Assembly: GCA_965116015.1 (NCBI GenBank)
Contig: OZ220477.1
Span: 1,798,001-1,862,000 of the forward strand
DNA from: S5-327 sp965116015
GTDB lineage: Bacteria > Chloroflexota > Dehalococcoidia > Lucifugimonadales > Australimonadaceae
Length of the DNA: 64,000 nucleotides
Direction of reading: 5' to 3'
In this document: positions 26,801 to 34,080 of the stretch, in pieces
Layout of the letters: every line of letters starts with the position of its first letter
Position numbering within the stretch: position 1 is the first letter of the stretch
Notes under the pieces: model-generated
Seen by the model: only the letters and a program-made list of their open reading frames with translations
Told to the model about the DNA's origin: nothing
The model's database searches: none
Program-made: the position numbers and the translations under genes

Positions 26801-28414
26801 CCCCCGCGCCCCAAGATAGGTGTACAGCGACATAACCAGGCTCTCGCGGTACGAATCAATCGGCGGATTCGTCACCTGCGCGAACCGCTGACGAAAGTAG
26901 CTGTAGAGCAACCGCGGATTCAGCGCCAGCGCCGACAGCGGAGTGTCGTCTCCCAGCGACCCCACAGGCTCCACCCCGTCGAGGTAAAGCGGACGCAGCA
27001 CAAGATGCGCCTCCTCCGTCGTATACGCGAACGCCTTCCTCGCCTCCACGCTTGCCGGAGCCGGCTCCGGAACCGACGACGCCGGCGCGCTCACTACCGC
27101 CATCTTGCGCGACAACCACTCGCCATACGGCCGGGCCGCGGCGAGCCGCCCCTTGATAGCAGCGTTCCGCAAGAGCTCCCCCCGGCCCGTGTCCACTGCA
27201 ATCATCTCTCCAGGACCAAGGCGCCCCTTCTCCACAATGTGCGCGTCGTCCATATGCGTCGCGCCAACCTCCGACGCCATCACGAAAATGTTGTCGTCGT
27301 CAAGCTTGTAGCGCGCAGGACGCAGACCATTGCGGTCGAGAGCCGCCGCCGCGACGACCCCGTCGGTGAACGCAAGAGCCGCAGGCCCGTCCCACGGCTC
27401 CGAAATGCACGCGTGGTGCTCGTAGAACTCCCGCAGCGCGGGATCCATATGCGGCATGTTCTCCCACGCCTCTGGAACAAGCATCGCCATCGCGTGGAGC
27501 GGATCCCGCCCCGACACCACCAAAAGCTCCAGCGCGTTGTCCAGGCTCGCCGAGTCGCTGAGCCCCTCCTGAATCACCGGCTGCCCATCGCTCGCATCAT
27601 CGCCCCACACAGCGGACGCAAACTCGCGCGCCCGCATCCAATTCCGGTTGCCGTCCACCGTATTGATCTCCCCGTTGTGCCCCAGCATCCGGAACGGCTG
27701 CGACAGCGCCCAGCTCGGGAACGTATTCGTGCTATACCGCTGGTGGAGCAGCGCCAGCGCTGTCGTGAATTTCGCGCTGTCGAGATCCTTGTAGAACGCC
27801 TGCAACTGCGGCGCCACCAAGAACCCCTTGTAAACAACCGTGCGGTTCGACAGCGACGCGATGTAGCAGTCGATCCCGGCTTCCGCCAAACCGCGCTCCG
27901 CCGCCTTCCTCGCCAGATAGAGCTTGCGCGTGAACGCCTGCGCATCCGGAGCCTCCGGCCACACCGCCAGAACGTGCTCTATCCTAGGCAGCGTCGCCAG
28001 CGCCCGCTCCCCGATCGCCGTCGCGTCCACCGGAACCTCGCGCCAGCCGAGCGCCGAAAGGCCCTGCCTGCGCAGCGCGCCCTCGATTACCTCCCGAGCT
28101 GCCCGCGGATTCTCCTGCGGCAGAAACACGACGCCCACAGCCAGATCCCCATCGTTGGCGACTGCCGCTCCCAAGCGCGCCGCCTCCGGAGCAAAGATGC
28201 CCGTGGGAATCTGCGTCAGCACGCCGGCGCCGTCGCCAGTCTTCCCGTCCGCAGACACCGCGCCGCGGTGCGTTACATTAACAAGCGCCTCTAGCGCCCT
28301 GTCGAGCGGCGCCCTGCTCCGAGCGCCCGAAACATCGGCCACGAAACCGACTCCGCACGCGTCGTGCTCAAAACGCGGGTTATACAGACCACCGTTTGAA
28401 TTCGGGTAGTGCAT
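23885..28414 (-). CDS. gltB: Glutamate synthase, large subunit
   Basis: Makes two glutamate from glutamine and 2-oxoglutarate. 1509 residues, the full family length. Domains in order: class II amidotransferase with the nucleophile Cys20 in FEHDACGVGFV (the first 19 residues would be a propeptide), central domain, FMN-binding synthase domain (about 800-1190, with GSKSGSGEGGEDPRRF and the [3Fe-4S] site CHLNTCPVGVATQ), and the C-terminal glycine-rich beta-helix. No gltD is in the window, so it may use ferredoxin or a distant small subunit. The ATG at 28414 has no clear Shine-Dalgarno. A strong promoter 350 bases upstream probably drives it together with a small ORF. Confidence 0.97.
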   Translation of the reverse strand: MHYPNSNGGLYNPRFEHDACGVGFVADVSGARSRAPLDRALEALVNVTHRGAVSADGKTGDGAGVLTQIPTGIFAPEAARLGAAVANDGDLAVGVVFLPQENPRAAREVIEGALRRQGLSALGWREVPVDATAIGERALATLPRIEHVLAVWPEAPDAQAFTRKLYLARKAAERGLAEAGIDCYIASLSNRTVVYKGFLVAPQLQAFYKDLDSAKFTTALALLHQRYSTNTFPSWALSQPFRMLGHNGEINTVDGNRNWMRAREFASAVWGDDASDGQPVIQEGLSDSASLDNALELLVVSGRDPLHAMAMLVPEAWENMPHMDPALREFYEHHACISEPWDGPAALAFTDGVVAAAALDRNGLRPARYKLDDDNIFVMASEVGATHMDDAHIVEKGRLGPGEMIAVDTGRGELLRNAAIKGRLAAARPYGEWLSRKMAVVSAPASSVPEPAPASVEARKAFAYTTEEAHLVLRPLYLDGVEPVGSLGDDTPLSALALNPRLLYSYFRQRFAQVTNPPIDSYRESLVMSLYTYLGARGSLLEEAEDQAGLTRLDSPILTAQELAAVRESGSLRARTLSTLFRAGEGAEGLRRALDEVRRESERAVDEGCGAIILSDRGVDAEHAAVPMLLAAGAVHNHLTRARKRLRASLVAEAADARDPHQFALLIGYGVSAIHPYMAFETIAALIEEGHDSEVGAARAIATYIKTINKQLLKIMSKMGISTITSYHGAQIFEAVGLGEEVVERCFAGTHSPVGGIGFDGIAEETLRLHRSAFALAEAGKPAKLDDFGYYRYRRNGEPHAFAPGSVRTLHKTLLDETREGGAEGYGGYLEQIGDGPPISLRDLLEIKPAGAPVPIGEVEPASEIVKRFNGGSMSFGALSIEAHEAIAIAFNRVGSKSGSGEGGEDPRRFRELRDGDQTGSKMKQVASGRFGVTPEYLAMAEVLEIKMAQGSKPGEGGQLPGHKVTEIIARARRTQPGVPLISPPPHHDIYSIEDLKQLIYDLKIVNPRATVAVKLVAEAGVGTVAAGVAKGYADYVLISGAEGGTGASPLMSIKYTGSPWELGLAETNQVLVMNNLRGRVTLRTDGGFRQGRDVAIAALLGAEEFGFGTQAMVAVGCQIARQCHLNTCPVGVATQDEELRKKFWGTPEMLVRYLFLLAEELRGIMAGLGFRAVDEMVGRTDLLAQRELPGHPKANMMDLSAMLAVADPSGERPRVHAQERNDEPNDVVLDDELLPLAQPAIDLQGPVKIEREIRNVHRTVGARIAGEIARAIGDEGLPENSIEMRFTGSAGQSFGAFMVDGMHMLLEGEANDYVGKGMHGGELVARPVPEARFHAHDNVIVGNTVLYGATGGRFFASGRAGERFAVRNSGAWAVVEGTGDHACEYMTGGVVVILGETGRNLGAGMSGGIAFVLDLNDELQHNMNPEMVGSSAVDDAEDEELLRALVARHRELTYSARAADVLDNWAIYLPRFKRVAPLPHIAPPSPREQQRARRDALLAASGGSSERG

Positions 28415-28467
28415 GTGCGCGCTATCCGGGCCGAGTCGCTGCGCGATTCGGCCCCCCTCCTTACAGC

Positions 28468-28683
28468 TTACAGACTGAGAAGGCGCCGCTTGCCCTCGGC
28501 CGTCGCCGTTCGGCGCCTCTCCCGCTCGATGCGCTTGTTCTCGAGCCTCGATTCGCGCGTATGCTCGCCAAGAGCTGAGCGCAGCTCACAGCTGCGCTCC
28601 GCAGCCGCCGGAACTTTAACATCGTTCCCTCTCGCGCTGCGGAAAGCGTGCTGCCTCGCTTCTTCGGCGTGCGTCGCGGGCAT
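28468..28683 (-). CDS. Possible 71-residue basic protein upstream of gltB
   Basis: A short frame in the gltB leader. Its ATG has GGGAGGGG 4-5 bases ahead, one of the better ribosome sites here. The product is highly charged and likely helical (EHTRESRLENKRIERERRR), with no Cys pair, signal or membrane segment. I recognise no family. It ends 53 bases before gltB. Two other facts weigh against it: high-GC DNA makes such frames by chance, and the reading is not backed by homology. Coupling of its translation to gltB control, like a leader peptide, is possible. Confidence 0.4.
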   Translation of the reverse strand: MPATHAEEARQHAFRSARGNDVKVPAAAERSCELRSALGEHTRESRLENKRIERERRRTATAEGKRRLLSL

Positions 28684-28719
28684 AGGCCCCTCCCAACTCC
28701 ATCCGTGGGATGCGCCATA

Positions 28720-28757
28720 ATGCAGGTCACCGGGGCCCTTGCCCCGGTGACCTGCAT
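28720..28757 (-). promoter_or_regulatory. Perfect 17-bp hairpin at the 5' end of the gltB transcript
   Basis: ATGCAGGTCACCGGGGC (28720-28736), a 4-base loop CCTT, and the exact complement (28741-28757). There is no U-run after it in either direction, so it is not a normal terminator. The promoter at 28761-28789 would start transcription at about 28754, so the mRNA would begin with this stem. A DNA-level operator is the alternative. Confidence 0.75.
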
Positions 28758-28760
28758 CCT

Positions 28761-28789
28761 ATGATAGGAGATTGTGAAAGTCGTGTCAA
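28761..28789 (-). promoter_or_regulatory. Promoter for the gltB leader
   Basis: Minus strand TTGACA (28784-28789), spacer 17, TATCAT (28761-28766). Near-consensus boxes at ideal spacing, directly ahead of the 17-bp hairpin. Confidence 0.75.
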
Positions 28790-28877
28790 TCAATCTCCCC
28801 TCCTGGCGGAGACCCCCATTGCGCCCCTGCAATGAAAACCAGAGCCTCCTCGTCGCCCCCAGCGGAGCGCCCCCCCC

Positions 28878-29378
28878 TCAGAACGTCGCCCTCCAACCCG
28901 TAACCGCCCGGAACGCCTGCTCCGCTAACAACCGCACATCCTCGGGCGGCACCGCCGACCCGCCCTCCGGGGTCTCGAGGGCGACCCCCTCCGCAAGCGT
29001 CCAGCGCGGCGTCCACCGCCACCCTTCACGCAGAGGCCCCTCCTGCCCAACCCACCGGCAGAAGTAAATGAAGTCGATGTGCTGGTGTGCGCCAGCCGCC
29101 GGATCCTCGATGTCCTCGATCATAATGGTGAACGGCGGCGCCGCCTGCCGCGGGTAAGCAAGCCCAAGATCAGGCGCGCCGCCAACCACCTCCGCCCGCG
29201 CCCCCGTCTCCTCGAAAATCTCCCGAAGCGCCGCTTGCGCAGGATCCTCATTCGGCTCGATATGACCGCCCGGGGGCAGCCAAGCCTTCACCTTCGGATG
29301 CCAGTGCAGCAGCGTCGACTCCCCCCTAACCACGAACCCCGTAGCAGTGAAGTGGCGTGTTACGCCCCTGCCGCGCAT
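28878..29378 (-). CDS. Nudix hydrolase
   Basis: A 166-residue protein with a complete Nudix box: GGHIEPNEDPAQAALREIF followed by EETGA, matching Gx5Ex7REUxEExGU with all metal-binding Glu. It begins HFTATGFVVRGESTLLHWHPK, the usual first strands. Nudix enzymes cleave nucleoside diphosphates linked to another group; the substrate is open (mutagenic nucleotides, ADP-ribose, others). The ATG at 29378 follows ppdK by 36 bases on the same strand, so it may share that transcript. Downstream lies the gltB promoter. Confidence 0.88.
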   Translation of the reverse strand: MRGRGVTRHFTATGFVVRGESTLLHWHPKVKAWLPPGGHIEPNEDPAQAALREIFEETGARAEVVGGAPDLGLAYPRQAAPPFTIMIEDIEDPAAGAHQHIDFIYFCRWVGQEGPLREGWRWTPRWTLAEGVALETPEGGSAVPPEDVRLLAEQAFRAVTGWRATF

Positions 29379-29414
29379 ACGCCCACCGCGCCTCCCGCCA
29401 ACCCGGCGGAGACG

Positions 29415-32249
29415 CTACTCCCAGCTCAGCTGACCAAGCGCGCTCTGCGCAGCCGCCAACCGCGCGACAGGAACCCGGAACGGCGACGCGCTCACATAGC
29501 TCAGCCCTATCTCGTTGCAGAACGCCACGCTGCGCGGATCCCCCCCGTGCTCCCCGCAGATGCCGATCGGAAAGTCCGGATCGATGCGCCGAGCCTCAGT
29601 CGTCGCCATTCGCATCAGCTTCCCCACTCCCCTCGCGTCCAGGCTGTTGAACGGATTCCTCGGCAGAATGTCCTCGACAACATAGTGATTCAGAAACTTG
29701 CTCTCCGCATCGTCCCGGCTGAACGCGAACGTCATCTGCGTCAGATCGTTCGAGCCGAACGAGAAAAACTCCGCCTCCGAGGCAATCTCGTCGGCAGTGA
29801 GCGCCGCGCGCGGCACCTCTATCATCGTCCCGAACAGATACGTCACATTGTGCATGCCGAGCGACTCCCGAGTCGCGCTCGCGATCCCGCGCAGACGCGG
29901 ACGCAGCCACTTAAGCTCGTTCACGTGCGACACAATCGGAATCATAATCTCCGGATACACCGTCGAGCCTTCCGCCGTCAGCCGGCATGCGGCCGTAACG
30001 ATAGCCCGCACCTGCATCTCGTAGATCTCCGGCATCGTCAAACCCACGCGGCAGCCGCGATGCCCCAGCATCGGATTCGTCTCCCGCAGACGCTCCACCA
30101 GCTCCAGCGTCTGCTCCCGTTCCCGCAGCTCCGCGCGGAGAACGCCGTCCTCACCACTCTCCAGCCGGCGCTTCAGATCAGAAACCTCCTGCGACAGCGC
30201 CTCGTAGCTCGGCAGAAACTCGTGCAACGGAGCGTCCAAAAGTCGGATTACCACCGGCAGCCCGTCCATCGCCTTGAAGATGCCGTAGAAATCCGACGCC
30301 TGGAACTGCTCCAGCTGCGACAGCTCCGCGTGGAACCCCCGCACGGCCTCCGAACGCGCAACCTCCTCGCGCGCAGCGCCGAGACGCTCCGTCAGCGACC
30401 CCCGCTCCGACGCCGGCGCATTCTCCAGCGACGCGGCAAGATCGCTCGCGCGCCGAATAAGACTCGACGCCTCCGGCCCAAGCGCAAGCAAACGCTGAAT
30501 GTGCGGAAGACGCTCCTCAGCAAAGAACATATGCTCCGTCCGGCACAACCCTATCCCCTGCGCCCCGTTCGCCCTCGCCCGCAGCGCGTCCCTCGGCGTA
30601 TCGGCGTTCGCCCATATCTCAAGCCGGCGCGCCTCGTCCGCCCACGTGAGCAGCCGGTTCAACTCGTGCAGATCCTCCGGCTTGGGCGACACCGTCTCGA
30701 TCTCGCCCACGAACACCTCCCCCGTGCTCCCGTCAATGCTCACGATATCCCCGTCCGCGATAGTCTGCCCCCTCGCCGTGGCCGACTGACCGCTCGCATC
30801 GAAGTGCAACTCCTCGCAGCCCACCACGCACGGCTTCCCCAAACCGCGCGTCACCACCGCCGCGTGGCTCGTCATCCCCCCCCGGCCCGTCAGCACCCCT
30901 GACGCCCGAATGATGCCGTGCACATCGTCCGGACTCGTCTCATGACGCACCAGCACCACTCGCTGACCCGCGTTCGCCCTCTCCACTGCGCGATCCGGAT
31001 CCGTCGCCACAACGCCCCACGCCGCCCCGGGAGACCCCCCAACCCCCTCGGCCAGCAGACGACCCTCCTCGATCGCCGCCCGCTTCGCGTCCGGAACGAA
31101 CCTCGGCATAAGCGCCGCCGACACCTCGGCGGCCTCAACCCGCCCGAGCGCCTCCTCCCGCGTGAGCATCCCCTCGTCCACGAACTCCACCGCGATGCGA
31201 ACCGCCGCCGGAGCCGTGCGCTTCGCCGAGCGCGTCTGAAGAATGTACAGCTTGCCCCGCTCCACAGTGAACTCTATATCCTGCACATCCTTGTAGTGCG
31301 CCTCCAGCCGCCGAGCCGTCTCTTCAATCTCCCTGTAAATCTCCGGACGCGTCTCCCGCAAAGCTCCTATGCGCTGCGGCGTCCGTATCCCCGCCACCAC
31401 ATCCTCCCCCTGCGCATTCGGCAAGAACTCCCCGTACAACAGCTTCTCGCCCGTAGCCGGACTGCGCGAGAACAGCACCCCCGTCCCGCTGTCCTCCCCC
31501 AGATTGCCGAACACCATCGCCATAATCACGCATGCCGTCCCCATATCGTGCGATATCCCCTGAAACTCCCGATACGTAATCGCCCTCGGATTATTCCACG
31601 AACTGAACACCGCCTCGATCGACTCCCGCAGCAGCGCCCACGGATCAGCCGGCATCGGCTCCCCCGTCGCCTCGCGGATCGTCTCCTTGAACGCCGCAAT
31701 CAACCGCCGGAGCGCGGCGGGCTGCAGCTCGTAATCGAACTCCACCCCAGCCTCCCGCTTCGCCTCCGCCAGCGCCGACTCGAACCGCTCCTTGGGAATG
31801 CCCAGCGCGACATTCCCGAACCCCTGAGCCAGCCTGCGGAACGCGTCGAGCGCAGGGCGTTCGTCCCCCATCATCCGCGCGACCCCGTCAACCGTGGTGT
31901 CCGTGACCCCCATATTCAGAATCGTGTCCATCATCCCGGGCATCGACACCGGAGCGCCCGAGCGCACGGAGACCACCAGCGGGTTATCCGAGCCGCCGAA
32001 AACACGCCCTGTCTCCTCCTCCAGAGCGTGGACATTCGCCACAACGTCGTCCCATAGCCCATCGGGAAACTCCCGTCCGCGCCGGAAGTACTCGATCGAA
32101 GCCTCCGTAGTAATCACAAACCCCGGAGGCGCCGGGATCCCGATCCGCGCCATCTCGCTGGCGTGAGCCCCCTTCCCCCCCAGCAGGCCGACCATGTCCG
32201 CCCCGCCTTCCGCGAGCCGGTACACCATCTTGCCCGCCGTAGTCGCCAT
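29415..32249 (-). CDS. ppdK: Pyruvate, phosphate dikinase
   Basis: Interconverts pyruvate + ATP + Pi and PEP + AMP + PPi in the cytosol; works in gluconeogenesis or PPi-based glycolysis. 944 residues, somewhat longer than the common 870-900. Start at ATG 32249 with AGGGGAGGAGG ahead. Domains in order: N-terminal ATP-grasp (GGKGAHASEMARIGIPAPPG), the phosphohistidine domain (GGMTSHAAVVTRG, with the catalytic His), and the C-terminal PEP/pyruvate barrel ending GICGEHGGDP with the catalytic Cys. It fits well with gap and eno in the window. A candidate -10, TGCTAGCAT, lies at 32368-32375. Confidence 0.96.
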   Translation of the reverse strand: MATTAGKMVYRLAEGGADMVGLLGGKGAHASEMARIGIPAPPGFVITTEASIEYFRRGREFPDGLWDDVVANVHALEEETGRVFGGSDNPLVVSVRSGAPVSMPGMMDTILNMGVTDTTVDGVARMMGDERPALDAFRRLAQGFGNVALGIPKERFESALAEAKREAGVEFDYELQPAALRRLIAAFKETIREATGEPMPADPWALLRESIEAVFSSWNNPRAITYREFQGISHDMGTACVIMAMVFGNLGEDSGTGVLFSRSPATGEKLLYGEFLPNAQGEDVVAGIRTPQRIGALRETRPEIYREIEETARRLEAHYKDVQDIEFTVERGKLYILQTRSAKRTAPAAVRIAVEFVDEGMLTREEALGRVEAAEVSAALMPRFVPDAKRAAIEEGRLLAEGVGGSPGAAWGVVATDPDRAVERANAGQRVVLVRHETSPDDVHGIIRASGVLTGRGGMTSHAAVVTRGLGKPCVVGCEELHFDASGQSATARGQTIADGDIVSIDGSTGEVFVGEIETVSPKPEDLHELNRLLTWADEARRLEIWANADTPRDALRARANGAQGIGLCRTEHMFFAEERLPHIQRLLALGPEASSLIRRASDLAASLENAPASERGSLTERLGAAREEVARSEAVRGFHAELSQLEQFQASDFYGIFKAMDGLPVVIRLLDAPLHEFLPSYEALSQEVSDLKRRLESGEDGVLRAELREREQTLELVERLRETNPMLGHRGCRVGLTMPEIYEMQVRAIVTAACRLTAEGSTVYPEIMIPIVSHVNELKWLRPRLRGIASATRESLGMHNVTYLFGTMIEVPRAALTADEIASEAEFFSFGSNDLTQMTFAFSRDDAESKFLNHYVVEDILPRNPFNSLDARGVGKLMRMATTEARRIDPDFPIGICGEHGGDPRSVAFCNEIGLSYVSASPFRVPVARLAAAQSALGQLSWE

Positions 32250-32367
32250 CGAGTCCTCCTCCCCTGTTCCCGCCTCGAGCGCGCTCTTCGGGGAACCGCG
32301 TTCGCCCGGTGAACCGCCGAACCACGCAACCGCCCAAGCCCTCGCACCTGTGGCGCGCCGACAGGCG

Positions 32368-32375
32368 ATGCTAGC
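32368..32375 (-). promoter_or_regulatory. Candidate extended -10 of the ppdK promoter
   Basis: Minus strand TGCTAGCAT, matching TGnTAnnnT. The -35 region is weak. The leader to the ppdK ATG would be about 110 bases; nothing else is seen in the gap 32250-32429. Confidence 0.3.
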
Positions 32376-32429
32376 ATAGCCCCCCAACTCGGTCTAGCGC
32401 GGGCCCCTCGCTGCGCCGCTACGCAGATT

Positions 32430-33212
32430 CTACCCCGGCGACGTATGGGACGTAGCGGATGGCTCCCTCCGATCCGGCGGCGTCCCCGCAATCGGAGAAT
32501 GCCCGTTCTCGCTGACAAGAGGCTCCTTCGGCTCCAGCGGAGCATCCGGCTCCGCGTCGACCCCCACGCTCTCGGCGTAGCAGCCCCTGTAGGCCGGCGG
32601 GAGCAACTCGGCAATCCTCGTCATAATGCGAGCCGTCATCGCCCGCAGCTCGCGCCGGTCAACCCTCCCCTCCACAGCAGGCAAACAGAACGGCTCCCCA
32701 ATAGCCACCCTCAGCCGCTGGAAATGAAACGGAATGCGCCACAGCGTCGGCGCCCTCTCCGTCCCCGTAATCGCCACCGGAAGAATCGGCGCCCCTGAAC
32801 GCAGCGCAAGATACGTCAGACCATCCACCCCCTCCCCCAGCGACCCCGGGTTGCGTTTCCCCTCCGGAAACACAAGCAACGCGCGGTCGCCCGACAGAAT
32901 GTGCTTCGCCCACCTCAGCGAGTCCGACGCCTGACCGTCCTCCCTCACCGGATACGCGTGCCACATCCGCATCGCGAACGACGCCCCCCACCCCTTGAAC
33001 AACCCCTGCTTCGCCAGAAAAAACAGCGGCCGCGAGATGGCGTACACCAGCAGCGGCGCGTCCGCGTAACTCTGATGGTTCGCCGCGACGATCAGCGGCC
33101 CTCCCTCCGGCACCCGCCCCTGCCCAACGACCTCCACGCTCCCGAACGTCGGAAGAAAGACCCGCGCCGTCAGCCGCCCAAGCCGGTACCAGATGTCGAA
33201 CGGCGGACGCAT
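32430..33212 (-). CDS. plsC: 1-acyl-sn-glycerol-3-phosphate acyltransferase
   Basis: Adds the second acyl chain in phosphatidic acid synthesis at the inner membrane. 260 residues from the ATG at 33212. The acyltransferase motif HX4D is NHQSYADAP and the glycerophosphate motif is FPEGKRNPG (FPEGTRS is usual). The segment LRSGAPILPVAITGTERAP is the third family block. The C-terminal 45 residues are hydrophilic and Pro-rich. It starts 4 bases after the cmk stop; the pair cmk-plsC is a known adjacency. An ATG at 33263 in frame would overlap cmk and is less likely. Confidence 0.88.
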   Translation of the reverse strand: MRPPFDIWYRLGRLTARVFLPTFGSVEVVGQGRVPEGGPLIVAANHQSYADAPLLVYAISRPLFFLAKQGLFKGWGASFAMRMWHAYPVREDGQASDSLRWAKHILSGDRALLVFPEGKRNPGSLGEGVDGLTYLALRSGAPILPVAITGTERAPTLWRIPFHFQRLRVAIGEPFCLPAVEGRVDRRELRAMTARIMTRIAELLPPAYRGCYAESVGVDAEPDAPLEPKEPLVSENGHSPIAGTPPDRREPSATSHTSPG

Positions 33213-33216
33213 CCCC

Positions 33217-33873
33217 TTACCCAGCCAGCGCCGCAAGAACCCGCTCCACAACCCCTTCCACATCCAAACCGTCCGTCTCCGCCGCCAGCGCCCCCTCCGC
33301 CATACGCAAAGGCGCCTCCCTGCGCCGCATATCCGTCTCATCCCGCCGATCAAGGCTCGCCCGCACCTCGCTCCCCGAACGCGGCGACCCCTTCTCCGCC
33401 AGCTCCTGCGCCCGACGGCGCGTCCGCTCCTCAACCGACGCGTTAAGGTACACCTTCGCCGATTCAGGCAACACTATCGTGCCGATGTCCCGCCCCACCA
33501 TCACAACCCTCCCCCCGCTCGCCGCCTCCCGCTGCGGACGCAGCATCGCCCGGCGCACTCCCGCAGTCTGCGCAACCGACGCGACCAGAGACTCCACCTC
33601 CGGCCCCCGAAGCAAGCCCGTAACATCCTCCCCGTCCAGCGCAATCCCCTCGCCCTCATGCGTCAGCCGCAGATCCAAACCCTCCGCCAGAGCGGTCAGC
33701 GCGTCCCCGTCGTCAACAGAAATCCCCCTCCGGAGCGCGGCAAGCGTAACCGCGCGGTAGAACACCCCAGTGTCAACGAACAGATACCCGAGGCGCCTCG
33801 CCACCTCGCGACCCACCGTCGTCTTGCCGGACGCCACAGGGCCGTCGATCGCGATTACAGAGGGGTACGACAC
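33217..33873 (-). CDS. cmk: Cytidylate kinase
   Basis: Phosphorylates CMP and dCMP with ATP. 218 residues from a GTG at 33873. P-loop in SVIAIDGPVASGKTTVGREV, FVDTGVFYRAVTLAALRRG (the DTGxxYR motif), VMVGRDIGTIVLPES (GRDIGT, normally GRDxGT) and YLNASVEERTRRRA. No Shine-Dalgarno is seen; a -10-like TAAATA lies about 9 bases ahead, so it may be leaderless. A much longer open frame upstream is the antisense of gyrB and is not coding. Confidence 0.94.
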   Translation of the reverse strand: MSYPSVIAIDGPVASGKTTVGREVARRLGYLFVDTGVFYRAVTLAALRRGISVDDGDALTALAEGLDLRLTHEGEGIALDGEDVTGLLRGPEVESLVASVAQTAGVRRAMLRPQREAASGGRVVMVGRDIGTIVLPESAKVYLNASVEERTRRRAQELAEKGSPRSGSEVRASLDRRDETDMRRREAPLRMAEGALAAETDGLDVEGVVERVLAALAG

Positions 33874-33881
33874 GGCGGAGA

Positions 33882-33911
33882 TATTTAGCTTGCCCTGGGG
33901 CGGGTCGTCAA
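33882..33911 (-). promoter_or_regulatory. Candidate cmk promoter
   Basis: Minus strand TTGACG (33906-33911), spacer 18, TAAATA (33882-33887). Transcription would start about 2 bases from the GTG start codon. Confidence 0.45.
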
Positions 33912-33996
33912 CCCCAAACAGCTTAAAGCCTCTAACGCGCCTCCAAGCCAGCTCCTGGCCGTGCGCTATTTCGCCCCAAGATGCGCGCGGCGGCCT

Positions 33997-34026
33997 TTGA
34001 CCACCCGCCTGGAGCGCCGGTAAAAT
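33997..34026 (+). promoter_or_regulatory. gyrB promoter
   Basis: TTGACC (33997-34002), spacer 18, TAAAAT (34021-34026). Both boxes one base from consensus. A 13-bp perfect inverted repeat flanks the -10 and start site. Confidence 0.7.
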
Positions 34027-34068
34027 CGACCCCGCCCCCGCGCTGCGCAACAGCGCCGGCGCTCCAGG
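34008..34068. repeat. 13-bp inverted repeat around the gyrB promoter
   Basis: CCTGGAGCGCCGG at 34008-34020 and its exact complement CCGGCGCTCCAGG at 34056-34068. The left arm sits in the -35/-10 spacer, the right arm reaches into the ribosome-binding site region. The right arm is also part of the 12-base palindrome AGCGCCGGCGCT (34052-34063). Because the left arm is upstream of the likely start site, it would act as DNA rather than as an mRNA stem. Confidence 0.7.
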
Positions 34069-34080
34069 GAGGCCCCCCCG

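Noticed and set aside
23813..28294. A 1493-codon open frame on the + strand opposite gltB
   Set aside because: It is the shadow of a well-supported gltB. The product is Arg/Pro/His-rich low-complexity with no domain. High GC and C-rich DNA lacks stops in this frame.
28461..28832. A 123-residue minus-strand frame running through the 17-bp hairpin
   Set aside because: It crosses the promoter and hairpin, lacks a good ribosome site, and competes with the better-placed 71-residue ORF.
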